Source of the DNA: an uncultured Porphyromonadaceae bacterium
GTDB lineage: Bacteria > Bacteroidota > Bacteroidia > Bacteroidales > Muribaculaceae
Assembly: GCA_900540205.1 (NCBI GenBank)
Contig: UQER01000002.1
Location: forward strand, 1 to 64,000
Length of the DNA: 64,000 bases
Direction of reading: 5' to 3'
Shown here: positions 33,995-43,022 of the stretch, one piece after another
Position numbering within the stretch: the stretch's first letter is position 1
Layout: each line of letters begins with the position of its first letter
Translations under genes and position numbers: made by a program
Notes under the pieces: generated by a model
The model's database searches: none
Told to the model about the DNA's origin: nothing
What the model saw: only the letters and a program-made list of their open reading frames with translations

Positions 33995-35746
33995 TTATTT
34001 CCTTGATGTTTTGCGCCTGCGGTGACGTCGCAACGCCCACAGCCCGGCAATAATGGCCACCGGCGCAAGCACAACGGCCACGTAGGCATAGACAATCGGC
34101 ACATTATAGTCCATGTCGAGATAGTTGCCGTTGAGATGATAGGCATTGATACCGCTGAGCATCACTCGCTGCTGCCCGAGCGGGTCGAACTGCATTCCGC
34201 TCACGGTGTCAAGCACCATTGTGGGACGTGTAACAGTGTCATAGGGAAGCCATTGCAGCGAATCGAGGCCGGGATTACCGTTCTTGGCGAAATTCACCCA
34301 CATCTGTTGCACCTGCCGCGACAGAGGCGCGTAGATATTGTCGCCGGTGTACATGGTCTGGTCAAGATTCCCGAACACATAGGCAAGTTCCACGGCATGA
34401 CATGCCTCCATATAAGGCAACGCCGACCAGCGCGTCCAGTAGTACACATAAGTGGTGGCACCGTGGGCCACACGGCTGTCGGCCATGGCGAGAGCCGGCA
34501 GGCGGAACATCGCCTCGGTATAAAATTCCGATATACCCCATGTGCGCCCGAGAGGATAATTGTCGACAAACCTCTCCACACTGTCGCGAACCGACTTATC
34601 AACCGGTTTCATGTTGCTCTCGAAGAGCACCGGAATCTTCAGGCGGAACATGTTGATTCCACCCACTTTGTCAATCCAGAAACGGCTTTCCTGCGCATTC
34701 GTGCCCATGAGCATGGCCACATCGCTGCTTCCGCCGTTTTGATAAGCTGCATAAAGATTCTCGGGAATCACCACCCCGTCGCGCTCGGGGAAATTATTAT
34801 AACGGTTAATGCCCTCGTTGGCCTCGCGCAAAGCCTGAGGCGATAATGCTGCAAGCTCACTCATATCAGTGGCCCCTGTGGCTTTCAGAAGGCGCTGTGC
34901 AAGCGGCAGGCACTCCCTGCGGCTGTAGGTAAGCGCTATTGAACCGCTTTCCATGATAGCACGGTGGAACAGACCCTTCGACTGTGGAATGAGCGGCAGC
35001 AGCGACACACTGCCCGCGCCGGCCGATTCGCCGAACACCGTAACGTTGTCGGGATTTCCGCCGAACGCTGCGATGTTGCGCTGCACCCACCGGAGCGCGA
35101 CAATCTGGTCAAGCAGCCCGAGATTGCCGCTTTCTGCATATGCCTCTCCCCCATCAACTTCCGAAAAATCGATGAACCCGTAAATGCCAAGACGGTAATT
35201 GATGGTCACGAGCACCATTTCCGGATGATTGCGCACGAAATTTGTGCAATTGAACATAGGCTCGGCACTGCTGCCCCAGCCATAGGAACCGCCGTGAATA
35301 TAGACCATCACAGGTTTGGCAGTAGCCGTATCGGCCGGATTGACCCAGACATTCAGGCTCAGACAGTCCTCCCCCTGTGTCAACCTCGGGTCGGCGCCCG
35401 TCTGGATGGCAATCTTTCCGAAATTATAGGCCTCGAACACACTGTCGCCGTCGGCGGCCACACCAACCGGTTTCCACCGCAGAGTGCCGACAGGCTGCTG
35501 TGCATACGGAATCCCTTTGAACGAAAGTATGCCGTCGGTTTCGCGCCCCACAAAAATCCCGTTCGAGCATTTCACGGCATGAGCAGTGTCGTAGCTCCCC
35601 AAAATTGCATGGTTGAGTGGAAAAGGCTCCGGCTGCACGGTTTGCCGCGTATCCTTGCGGCATCCGGTACATCCACACGCGATGGCCGCAACCACCATGA
35701 CACAGCCGAGAATCCTGCTTAATTTATGCTCCATAATTATTTTCAT
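33995..35746 (-). CDS. type-B carboxylesterase lipoprotein with C-terminal membrane anchor
   Basis: About 583 residues: signal segment with Cys-containing lipobox (AIACGC, about residue 25), then a carboxylesterase/alpha-beta hydrolase domain. The nucleophile Ser is in FGESAGAGSVSLLP, the oxyanion residues in VYIHGGSYGWG, and the His in EACHAVELAYVFG. A final hydrophobic helix (VYAYVAVVLAPVAIIAGLWAL) followed by a basic tail anchors the C-terminus, so the protein is possibly tethered at both ends. Bacteroidota esterases of this type often deacetylate glycans or hydrolyse xenobiotic esters; the substrate here is unknown. ATGs at 35746 and 35734 are both possible. Confidence 0.88.
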   Translation of the reverse strand: MKIIMEHKLSRILGCVMVVAAIACGCTGCRKDTRQTVQPEPFPLNHAILGSYDTAHAVKCSNGIFVGRETDGILSFKGIPYAQQPVGTLRWKPVGVAADGDSVFEAYNFGKIAIQTGADPRLTQGEDCLSLNVWVNPADTATAKPVMVYIHGGSYGWGSSAEPMFNCTNFVRNHPEMVLVTINYRLGIYGFIDFSEVDGGEAYAESGNLGLLDQIVALRWVQRNIAAFGGNPDNVTVFGESAGAGSVSLLPLIPQSKGLFHRAIMESGSIALTYSRRECLPLAQRLLKATGATDMSELAALSPQALREANEGINRYNNFPERDGVVIPENLYAAYQNGGSSDVAMLMGTNAQESRFWIDKVGGINMFRLKIPVLFESNMKPVDKSVRDSVERFVDNYPLGRTWGISEFYTEAMFRLPALAMADSRVAHGATTYVYYWTRWSALPYMEACHAVELAYVFGNLDQTMYTGDNIYAPLSRQVQQMWVNFAKNGNPGLDSLQWLPYDTVTRPTMVLDTVSGMQFDPLGQQRVMLSGINAYHLNGNYLDMDYNVPIVYAYVAVVLAPVAIIAGLWALRRHRRRKTSRK

Positions 35747-36316
35747 TAAGTAATTATCCGTCGCCAGCACAATAGATTAGACATGATTGCGCCACCTACG
35801 GTCATGCATTTAGGTTTCATTTCGGTTTGTTATAGGTTGTAGGGACATCGCTTTGCGATGTGGAACAAATCATGGTATAAACCAACAGACTTCGGCATAA
35901 ACCATGTGACAACCTCTGTCAAAACGAGAACGACGCAACCGCAAATTTAGTCATTTCCCTTATTATAAACTCCGGATAGCAACGCTTAGTTTGCCCCATC
36001 CTGTCACAATTGTAACGTAAGGGATAAAACAGATAAATTACTGACACAAAAATTTGACAAATCCGTTACCATTTTGGCCACAGTAGTCCGAATGTATAAT
36101 TTTGAGCCGTGGAGCAAGTGATACAGGTTCCATAAAGGCCAAAAAAAGTTTCTAGCCTGTTGAGTCTACGGTAACATCAATAATGCGACAGACATTGCAG
36201 CCTGAAAGGGCATCGGCCGCACAGCTGCCACACATCAAGTGCCAGCACTCTATACAGATACATATATACCCGGCTCTATCTTACAATTTACCCAAAGCAG
36301 GCATAACCTGCGCGAT
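35747..36316. other. 570-base intergenic region with hairpin, promoter and small open frame
   Basis: Unusually long for this region. It contains a perfect hairpin ACATCGC-TTT-GCGATGT (35845-35861), an AT-rich stretch with scattered GTAACG/CGTTAC inverted motifs (36011 and 36064), a canonical promoter (36073-36104), and about 200 bases of leader before the receiver gene, in which a 45-codon frame ends at the receiver start. No tRNA-like fold or known RNA is recognised. Confidence 0.55.
36073..36104 (+). promoter_or_regulatory. canonical promoter of the receiver gene
   Basis: TTTG (36073-36076), 20-bp spacer, TAATTTTG (36097-36104). Predicted start near 36111, giving an approximately 205-nt leader. 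Confidence 0.75.
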
Positions 36317-36320
36317 ATGA
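36183..36320 (+). CDS. possible 45-residue upstream open reading frame
   Basis: ATG at 36183 opens a frame (MRQTLQPERAS...) that ends in TGA at 36318-36320, overlapping the receiver ATG in an ATGA junction. It lies fully inside the long leader. The residue sequence is nondescript (no signal or domain), and a frame this long can occur by chance, so it is a candidate coupling or regulatory peptide only. Confidence 0.22.
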   Translation: MRQTLQPERASAAQLPHIKCQHSIQIHIYPALSYNLPKAGITCAI

Positions 36321-36721
36321 TTACAACCGACCCCATATTAACCCGTCGAATCGAAGGCCGCATTCTGGTCGTCGATCCCGATTTACGCATCTTCGAAATG
36401 ATTCAGTCGCATTTCGGACACGACGGCTTTATTGTGGATTCCTGCCAGAGCACCGACGAATTCTATTCTGTCGACCTCACAAGCTACAATCTTGTAATCA
36501 TTGATCTCAATATCGACGATGATTCAGGCATGGACATTGTAGAACAGATAAAGCAACGCCGCGAAACCGCGAGAATGGGCGTCATTGCCTGCGCCGTCAA
36601 CATGTCGCCGTCGGCCATAATCAACGCCTTGAACTCCGGAGCCGACGACTATCTCATCAAACCATTCTCCGTCCGCGAGCTGATGGCACGCGTACGCGCC
36701 GTGCTGCGCCGTCAGATCTGA
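36317..36721 (+). CDS. stand-alone response-regulator receiver (CheY-like) protein
   Basis: 134 residues with only a receiver domain. The acidic pocket is in LVVDPD, the phospho-acceptor Asp in LVIIDLNID (about D60), and the conserved Lys in DYLIKPFS (about K114). The sequence stops after FSVRELMARVRAVLRRQ, exactly where OmpR-family regulators continue into the DNA-binding domain, and no such domain follows downstream. It might be a truncated OmpR/RprY-type regulator that acts through dimerisation or protein contacts. No histidine kinase is nearby. The ATG at 36317 is chosen over a frame open from 36239. Confidence 0.8.
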   Translation: MITTDPILTRRIEGRILVVDPDLRIFEMIQSHFGHDGFIVDSCQSTDEFYSVDLTSYNLVIIDLNIDDDSGMDIVEQIKQRRETARMGVIACAVNMSPSAIINALNSGADDYLIKPFSVRELMARVRAVLRRQI

Positions 36722-36748
36722 GCCGTCGACGAATATTTTACCGCCACC

Positions 36749-36782
36749 TTTCCACAGTTTAGGCCATTTTTTGCTAATTTTG
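36749..36782 (+). promoter_or_regulatory. promoter of the yfhO-type gene
   Basis: TTTC (36749-36752), 22-bp spacer, TAATTTTG (36775-36782), about 48 bases before the ATG. Confidence 0.65.
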
Positions 36783-36830
36783 CAAAGTAAGTGTGCCACC
36801 GCATGTTGCGGTGCAGCCATAGCTGTGATT

Positions 36831-39431
36831 ATGAAACTAACGGACCGCATTAAAAACATACCTGCGAATTTCACCTCCGCCATCCGGCGTCCCCAGTGCT
36901 GGGGCTTCCTTGTGTCGCTTGCCGTAATTGCACTGCTCTCCATAGCATTCTTCTATCCCGACGCGTCGCTGGGCAACCAGTTGCGCCAGCACGACATGCA
37001 GCAGGGAGCCGCAATCGGCTATGAGGCCACTCACTACGCGGAGGAACACGGCACAGACACCCCCCGGTGGACCAACTCCCTGTTCGGCGGGATGCCTACC
37101 TTCCAGATCTCTCCATCCTATCCCTCCGACTCACTTTTCTCATGGATAAACACCGTGTACGGAGCGGGATTGCCCTCGCCGTCCAATCTGCTTTTCATGA
37201 TGATGACCGGCTTCCTCATTCTCATGGCAGCCATGAAAGTGCGGTGGTACTACGGGCTTATCGGAGCCGTGGCCTGGGGGTTTTCCTCCTATTTCATAAT
37301 CATTATCGGGGCAGGCCACATATGGAAATTCGTAACCCTGGCATACATACCGCCCACAATAGCCGGCATAATCCTGGCTTACCGCGGGCGCTGGCTCATC
37401 GGCTCGGCTCTTGCCGCGCTCTTCGCCATGATGCAGATAATGAACAACCACGTGCAGATGTCCTACTACTTCCTGTTCGTGATTGTGGCCCTGGCCGTGG
37501 CCTACCTCGTGCAGGCCATACGTACCAAGACAGTGCCTCAATGGCTCAAGGCTACCGGAGCCCTCGCCATAGCGGCCGCACTTGCCGTCACAGCCAATCT
37601 GCCGAACCTTTACAACACCTACAAATATTCGGCGGAGACAATGCGCGGAAACCATTCGGAACTCACACAGCCCGGAACCGCAGCATCTGCAGCCAAGACC
37701 TCCGGACTCGACCGCGACTACATCACCCAGTACAGCTACGGTAAAGCCGAATCGCTCACGCTGCTGATTCCCAACATAAAAGGGGGAGCCTCCGCACGCC
37801 CTGTGAACGGCAACCTGCAGGCCACATCGGTGATGGAGCTTGACGGTGCCAGCGAGGCCGCAACCGCGGCAGGCATCAACGAGGGTGAGTACCAGTACCT
37901 TGTAAACTATGTGAGCCAATACTTCGGTGAACCTGAGAGCACAAACGGTCCTGTCTATGTAGGAGCCATCATCTTCACCCTGTTCCTGCTTGGATGCATC
38001 ATAGTGAAAGGACCGGTGAAATGGGCGTTGCTTGTGGCCACCGTGCTTTCGCTGCTACTGGCACTCGGACGCAACCTCCAGTGGTTCACCGACCTGTTCA
38101 TCGACTATGTGCCGATGTACGCCAAATTCCGCACCGTTGAGAGCATCCTTGTGGTGGCCGAATTCGCCATCCCGCTGCTGGCCATCCTTGCCCTGCAGCA
38201 GCTCCTCCGAAATCCGGGGGAAGCCACACGCTACCGCCGCGCAATCTATACTTCGTTTGGTCTGACGGCCCTGCTCTGCGCTGCCGGCTATCTTTTCCCG
38301 GCCATCTACGGGCCGGCAATCAGCCAGGGCGACATGCAACTGAGCGACATGCTCGGCTATCAGCTCCAGCAGGCCGGCTATCCTCAGGAAGCCGTGAGCA
38401 TGTTCAGCATCTCCAATCCGGTCATTGCCGGTGTCGTGGAGCAACTTCGGTTCTCCATGGTCAAGGCCGATTCGCTCCGCTCGCTGATTTTCATCCTGCT
38501 GGCATTCGGCGCAGTGATGCTCTGCACCACCCGCAAAGTGAAACCGTGGATAGGTGTGACCGTAATCGGCGTACTAATAGCCGTTGACCTCTACACCGTT
38601 GACAAACGCTATCTGAACCACGACAGTTTCTGTCCGCCTGAACTGTCGGCCGCCGACCCCTTCCCCCTCTCAGCCGCCGACAAAGCCATTCTGGCCGACA
38701 CCGCCATGAACTACCGCGTAATGGACATCCCGCAGTTCTATCAGGCAGCCCCGTCGCGACACCACAAGGCTGTGGGCGGATATCACGCAGCCAAACTAAC
38801 CCGCTATCAGGACCTCATCGACCGCCATCTGTCGCATTTCACCTCGGGCAACCCCACGGAAGCCGATTTCAGGGTGCTCGACATGCTCAACGCGCGTTAC
38901 ATCATAGGCCCCGACGGCAAGCCCACGCTCAACGACCGCGCCTTGGGCAACGCATGGTTTGTTGACAGCATTTCATACGTCGACACCCCCGATCAGGAGA
39001 TGGCAGCCCTGTCGACAATCGATCCGGCTACCGAGGCTGTGGCTGACAAACGATTCGAACCGGTGCTGGGACAGGCAGGAACCGTGGCGCCGGGCGACAC
39101 CATCTACGAAACCACATATGCCCCCGACCGCCTCACCTACAAGGCCCGTTCGGCCAAGGGCGGCGTGGCAGTGTTCTCCGAAGTGTTCTTCCCCTGGGGC
39201 TGGGAAGCAAAAATTGACGGCAAACCGACAGAGTTAGGCCGCGTCAACTACATTCTGCGCGCAATGGCCATCCCTGCCGGCGAGCACAGCATAGAGATGA
39301 CATTCCGCCCCACGTCCGTCACACGCACTGTGGCCGCCGCACGCGTCTCCGTGATAATCATTTACATACTCCTTGCTCTGGCCCTGCTGCAATCATTAAC
39401 CACACCCCGAAAAGAAAATGAACCGGCTTAA
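36831..39431 (+). CDS. YfhO-family GT-C-like membrane protein
   Basis: 866 residues with twelve or more membrane helices in the first 560 residues, a soluble C-terminal domain, and a final helix. N-terminal region carries the pattern WTNSLFGGMPTFQIS with acidic residues in the first loop (LRQHDMQQG), like GT-C lipid-linked glycosyltransferases; YfhO of Bacillus helps glycosylate teichoic acid. The C-terminal part (ADKRFEPVLGQAG...VFFPWGWEAKIDGKPTE) is usual for the Bacteroidota type. Donor and acceptor are unknown. It overlaps the next gene by 14 bases. Confidence 0.85.
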   Translation: MKLTDRIKNIPANFTSAIRRPQCWGFLVSLAVIALLSIAFFYPDASLGNQLRQHDMQQGAAIGYEATHYAEEHGTDTPRWTNSLFGGMPTFQISPSYPSDSLFSWINTVYGAGLPSPSNLLFMMMTGFLILMAAMKVRWYYGLIGAVAWGFSSYFIIIIGAGHIWKFVTLAYIPPTIAGIILAYRGRWLIGSALAALFAMMQIMNNHVQMSYYFLFVIVALAVAYLVQAIRTKTVPQWLKATGALAIAAALAVTANLPNLYNTYKYSAETMRGNHSELTQPGTAASAAKTSGLDRDYITQYSYGKAESLTLLIPNIKGGASARPVNGNLQATSVMELDGASEAATAAGINEGEYQYLVNYVSQYFGEPESTNGPVYVGAIIFTLFLLGCIIVKGPVKWALLVATVLSLLLALGRNLQWFTDLFIDYVPMYAKFRTVESILVVAEFAIPLLAILALQQLLRNPGEATRYRRAIYTSFGLTALLCAAGYLFPAIYGPAISQGDMQLSDMLGYQLQQAGYPQEAVSMFSISNPVIAGVVEQLRFSMVKADSLRSLIFILLAFGAVMLCTTRKVKPWIGVTVIGVLIAVDLYTVDKRYLNHDSFCPPELSAADPFPLSAADKAILADTAMNYRVMDIPQFYQAAPSRHHKAVGGYHAAKLTRYQDLIDRHLSHFTSGNPTEADFRVLDMLNARYIIGPDGKPTLNDRALGNAWFVDSISYVDTPDQEMAALSTIDPATEAVADKRFEPVLGQAGTVAPGDTIYETTYAPDRLTYKARSAKGGVAVFSEVFFPWGWEAKIDGKPTELGRVNYILRAMAIPAGEHSIEMTFRPTSVTRTVAAARVSVIIIYILLALALLQSLTTPRKENEPA

Positions 39432-40053
39432 ACATCTGCTAACCTATCCCGCGCGATGGCGCCGCAGTAACGGATTCGGGGTGCATTCACCGTTTGCCTA
39501 CCACTTCATCACACGAGTGCTGCGCGAACATGATGCTGCCTATTATGCCTATCCTGAAATAGCGGCCTATTGTCCGAAGGCGCGGCGTGCCGGCTTCAAC
39601 GAGATTTTTGCCGGACGCGACATGGCCATTCCCGAGGCGCATATGCTGTTCAGGGTGTTATGTTTTTTCAATCCCCAAGAAATAGTGGAAGTTGGCAACG
39701 GCCATGAAACCACCGGTATAATCTATCTGCGTGCAGTCCCCAACGCAAAAGCATCCCTTTTCCAGACCAACCGCACCGAAGCGGCACTCACCGGACAGGG
39801 GCCGCTCATAATCATGGTAAACCAGGTGGCCGACGACGAACTGGACGATGTCCGGGAATTCATAGACCGGATGCTGCAGAGCCGCGAGACCGTGGTTTTC
39901 ATGCGGCACATGCATTCGCTCGGGAGCATACGCACCCTTTGGCAGCATATAATCTCGGCCACAACCCACGGAATGGGATTCTTTGATTCGTACACAGGCA
40001 TTTTCGTGTCGCGTAAAGGGCTGCCGTCGCAAACCTTCGAGATTCTGATGTAG
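39418..40053 (+). CDS. methyltransferase-like protein of Bacteroidota (class I SAM fold, degenerate)
   Basis: 211 residues. The N-terminus RRSNGFGVHSPFAYHFITRVL matches proteins in Bacteroidota annotated as class I SAM-dependent methyltransferases. The expected glycine-rich motif is weak here (EIVEVGNGHETTGIIYLR, about residues 87-104), followed by FQTNRTEA where a motif II acid is usual, so catalytic function is doubtful. Start codon overlaps yfhO by 14 bases; xerD follows 40 bases later. Confidence 0.6.
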   Translation: MNRLKHLLTYPARWRRSNGFGVHSPFAYHFITRVLREHDAAYYAYPEIAAYCPKARRAGFNEIFAGRDMAIPEAHMLFRVLCFFNPQEIVEVGNGHETTGIIYLRAVPNAKASLFQTNRTEAALTGQGPLIIMVNQVADDELDDVREFIDRMLQSRETVVFMRHMHSLGSIRTLWQHIISATTHGMGFFDSYTGIFVSRKGLPSQTFEILM

Positions 40054-40093
40054 CACAATCCTCATCTTCCCATCCACGCCTCAACTCGGCAAA

Positions 40094-41008
40094 ATGCGCA
40101 AAATCGGCAACCATAAGGCTTTGCTCCGCGAGTTCCGCGGCTATCTCACGCTGGAACGCGGCCTGTCGGCACACACCGCCGATTCATACGAATTCGACCT
40201 GCAGAAACTGCTCCCCTTTCTTGAGGAGGAACACATTGGGCTGCCCGACGTTACCTACAGTGACCTTGAAAACTTTGCCGCCACGCTCTACGATCTGGGG
40301 ATTGCCGATTCCACACGCAAACGCATTCTTGCCGGAGTCAAATCATTTTTCCATTTCCTCAAGACTGAAGGCTTCATCCAGGAGGATCCGTCGCTGCTGC
40401 TCGAGACACCCCGGCTCGGGCTGCATCTGCCCGAAGTGCTTACAGTCGAAGAGATCGACGCCCTGATAAACGCCATCGACCCCACTGCTGCAGAAGCCAC
40501 GCGCAACCATGCCATAATCGAGACCCTCTACGGCTGCGGCATGCGCGTCAGCGAGCTTGTGAACCTGGAGTTCTCGCAGCTAATGCTCAACGAGGAGTTC
40601 ATCATCGTGCACGGCAAAGGCAACAAGGAGCGTATGGTGCCTGTGTCGCCAGTGGCAGCCGCGTGCATAGTTGATTATACCGAAGGCGACCGCAACCTTG
40701 TGGAAGCGAAAAAAGGGGAGGAAAACATAGTGTTTCTGAGCCGCCGTGGCACCCGGCTTACCCGGCAGATGATATTCACCCTCATAAAGCGTCTCGCCGT
40801 AGCTGCCGACATACGCAAGAACATCTCGCCCCACACCCTGCGGCACTCCTTCGCCACCCATCTCCTTGAGGGTGGGGCGAATCTCCGCGCCATCCAGCAG
40901 ATGCTCGGACATGAAAGCATATCGACCACAGAAATCTACCTCAACATTGACAACACACACCTGCGCAGCGAAATCCTCATGCATCACCCCCGTAACATGA
41001 AATCGTAA
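40094..41008 (+). CDS. xerD: tyrosine recombinase XerD
   Basis: 304 residues, chromosome-dimer resolution at dif with XerC. N-terminal SAM-like domain (about 8-100) and catalytic domain (about 115-300) with R151 (GCGMRVSEL), K175 (HGKGNKER), H247 and R250 (HTLRHSF), H273 (LGHES) and nucleophile Y282 (STTEIYLN). All six are present. It is distinguished from the element integrase at the window start by this standard Xer spacing and by normal chromosomal base composition. Confidence 0.94.
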   Translation: MRKIGNHKALLREFRGYLTLERGLSAHTADSYEFDLQKLLPFLEEEHIGLPDVTYSDLENFAATLYDLGIADSTRKRILAGVKSFFHFLKTEGFIQEDPSLLLETPRLGLHLPEVLTVEEIDALINAIDPTAAEATRNHAIIETLYGCGMRVSELVNLEFSQLMLNEEFIIVHGKGNKERMVPVSPVAAACIVDYTEGDRNLVEAKKGEENIVFLSRRGTRLTRQMIFTLIKRLAVAADIRKNISPHTLRHSFATHLLEGGANLRAIQQMLGHESISTTEIYLNIDNTHLRSEILMHHPRNMKS

Positions 41009-41287
41009 AACCTGGGGAGTGTTGCAAAACAGCTAAATCCCGGTCAATGATATAGGTACGCACAGACCGCGCGCCCATACGTTGGGAATTATACAACATC
41101 CCCATTACAGCGTCACTTGCATAAATTAACATTTTTTTGTAACTTTGCGGCGTTCCATCTGGCGGAATGCCATCCGGTTACCGCCACAGGCACGTTTCAA
41201 CCATATTCAGGCAGCAGGGATGCCGCACCGGATAGGGTAATCAAGAAGGTAATAAGTACGGTAGAAATATTTTAAAGGTTTGAATTT
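41009..41287. other. intergenic region upstream of the SulP gene
   Basis: 279 bases. It contains the SulP promoter (separate entry) and an imperfect long-range inverted repeat GGGGAGTGTTG (41013) / CAACATCCCC (41095). About 140 bases of leader follow the promoter. No open frame or RNA gene is recognised. Confidence 0.45.
41117..41147 (+). promoter_or_regulatory. promoter of the SulP transporter gene
   Basis: TTG (41117-41119), 20-bp spacer, TAACTTTG (41140-41147). The leader to the ATG at 41288 would be about 135 nt. Confidence 0.65.
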
Positions 41288-43006
41288 ATGAATTTTAGCG
41301 GAACTGTGGACTTCCGGCCGAAACTCTGGTCGGCTCTGCGCCACTATAACACTAAAAAACTGCAGGCCGACCTTGTGGCCGGCATCGTTGTGGGCATCGT
41401 TGCCCTTCCTTTGGCAATCGCATTCGGTATCGCATCGGGCGTAAGCCCCACAATCGGCCTGATCACCGCAATCATAGGCGGCTTCATGGTGTCGGCGTTC
41501 GGTGGCAACTCCGTGCAGATCGGCGGCCCAACAGGCGCTTTTATCGTCATTGTCTACGGCATCATCACCCGCTTCGGGCTTGAGGGTCTGGCTGTCGCCA
41601 CCTTCATGGCCGGCCTCATACTGGTGCTGATGGGTCTTTTCAAACTCGGCACGGTTATCAAATTCATCCCCTATCCCATTGTGGTGGGGTTCACAGCAGG
41701 TATTGCGCTCACCATCCTTTCCACACAGGTGAACGACTTCCTCGGCATGGGACTACGCGACCTCCCAGGCGATTTCGTAACGAAATGGGGTGTCTACTTC
41801 CGTAATTTTGACCAGATTCACGTTCCCACACTGCTTGTGGCCCTGACGTCGCTGGCCATAATCATCGTTTCACCGAAAATATCGAAACGACTGCCCGGAG
41901 CGCTGCTTGCAATCGTAGTCATCACGGCTGCCGTGTATCTGCTTAAAATCTACGACCCCTCGCTCGGTATTACCACCATCGGCGACCGATTCGGCGGCAT
42001 GTCGACCGACCTGCCCGAGGTGCACGGATTCAAGCTCACGATGGAGAACATCAATCTGCTCCTCCCCTCGGCCTTCACCATAGCCGTGCTCGGGGCCATT
42101 GAATCGCTCCTTTCGGCCACCGTAGCCGACGGTGTGACCGGTTCGCATACATCCACCAACACCGAGCTTATCGGCCAGGGTATGGCCAACATCGTGGTGC
42201 CGTTCTTCGGCGGTATCCCCGTCACCGGTGCCATCGCACGCACCATGACCAACATCACCAACGGAGGCCGCACGCCTGTGGCCGGAGTGGTGCATGCAGT
42301 GGTGCTCCTGCTCATCTTCATTTTCCTCATGCCGCTCATCAACTATGTGCCCATGGCATGCCTTGCCGCTGTGCTTGTGATGGTGTCGTACAACATGAGC
42401 GGATGGCGCACCATCCGCGGCATGCTCAAGAATCCCAAGAGCGACATCTCTGTGATGACAGTGACATTCCTGCTCACAGTTGTCTTCGACCTCACAATCG
42501 CCATCGAAATAGGCCTGCTGCTGGCCATCGTGCTCTTCCTGCGCCGCGTGATGGAGAACACTGAAATCAAGGTATATTCCGAGCAGCTCGACGTTGCGGA
42601 AGGCACCGACCTCGACGCCTCGCACCATGAGGTGCTCGATGTGAAACCTGGCGTGGAGGTTTACGAGATTGACGGCCCGTTCTTCTTCGGTGTCGCCACC
42701 AAATTCGATGAAATGATGAGAAGTACCCTCGGAGAAAAGCCGAAGGTGCGCATCGTGCGAATGCGTAAGGTGCCGTTCATCGACTCCACAGCTATCCACA
42801 ACCTCGAAATCCTCATCACCTCGTCGCAGAAGGAGAATATCCACGTAGTTCTGTCGGGCGTGAAAGAGAACGTGCGCCAGACGCTCATGCATGCAGGCAT
42901 CGACCGCCTCATCGGCGCCGACCATATCTGTCCGCACATCTCCGTGGCAGTGAAGATGGCGAATGCCATTGTTGAAAAAGAAAACGGAAACGAAAAGACG
43001 GCCTGA
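41288..43006 (+). CDS. SulP-family anion transporter with STAS domain
   Basis: 572 residues: about 12 membrane helices (about 20-430), then a cytoplasmic STAS domain (about 450-560) with VRMRKVPFIDSTAIHNLEIL. The family imports sulfate, bicarbonate or other anions, often with Na+ or H+. The N-terminal signature IVALPLAIAFGIASGVSPTIGL and QIGGPTGAF are typical. No carbonic anhydrase or sulfur gene is adjacent, so the ion cannot be decided from context. It converges on the LolC/E-type permease gene with 16 bases between them. Confidence 0.93.
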   Translation: MNFSGTVDFRPKLWSALRHYNTKKLQADLVAGIVVGIVALPLAIAFGIASGVSPTIGLITAIIGGFMVSAFGGNSVQIGGPTGAFIVIVYGIITRFGLEGLAVATFMAGLILVLMGLFKLGTVIKFIPYPIVVGFTAGIALTILSTQVNDFLGMGLRDLPGDFVTKWGVYFRNFDQIHVPTLLVALTSLAIIIVSPKISKRLPGALLAIVVITAAVYLLKIYDPSLGITTIGDRFGGMSTDLPEVHGFKLTMENINLLLPSAFTIAVLGAIESLLSATVADGVTGSHTSTNTELIGQGMANIVVPFFGGIPVTGAIARTMTNITNGGRTPVAGVVHAVVLLLIFIFLMPLINYVPMACLAAVLVMVSYNMSGWRTIRGMLKNPKSDISVMTVTFLLTVVFDLTIAIEIGLLLAIVLFLRRVMENTEIKVYSEQLDVAEGTDLDASHHEVLDVKPGVEVYEIDGPFFFGVATKFDEMMRSTLGEKPKVRIVRMRKVPFIDSTAIHNLEILITSSQKENIHVVLSGVKENVRQTLMHAGIDRLIGADHICPHISVAVKMANAIVEKENGNEKTA

Positions 43007-43022
43007 CATCCGCAGGCTCCGC

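Noticed and set aside
37449..37456. Other CACGTG palindromes as extra parS sites (e.g. near 4636, 8922, 31293, 37450, 57931)
   Set aside because: None has the flanking TGTT and AACA bases; only the one at 20282-20297 matches.
39418..40053. Calling the gene after yfhO a functional methyltransferase
   Set aside because: The SAM-binding glycine motif is weak and the following acidic residue is not where expected, so only a similarity statement is made.
41870..43009. 379-codon minus-strand frame
   Set aside because: Antisense shadow of the SulP transporter; His-rich with no domain.
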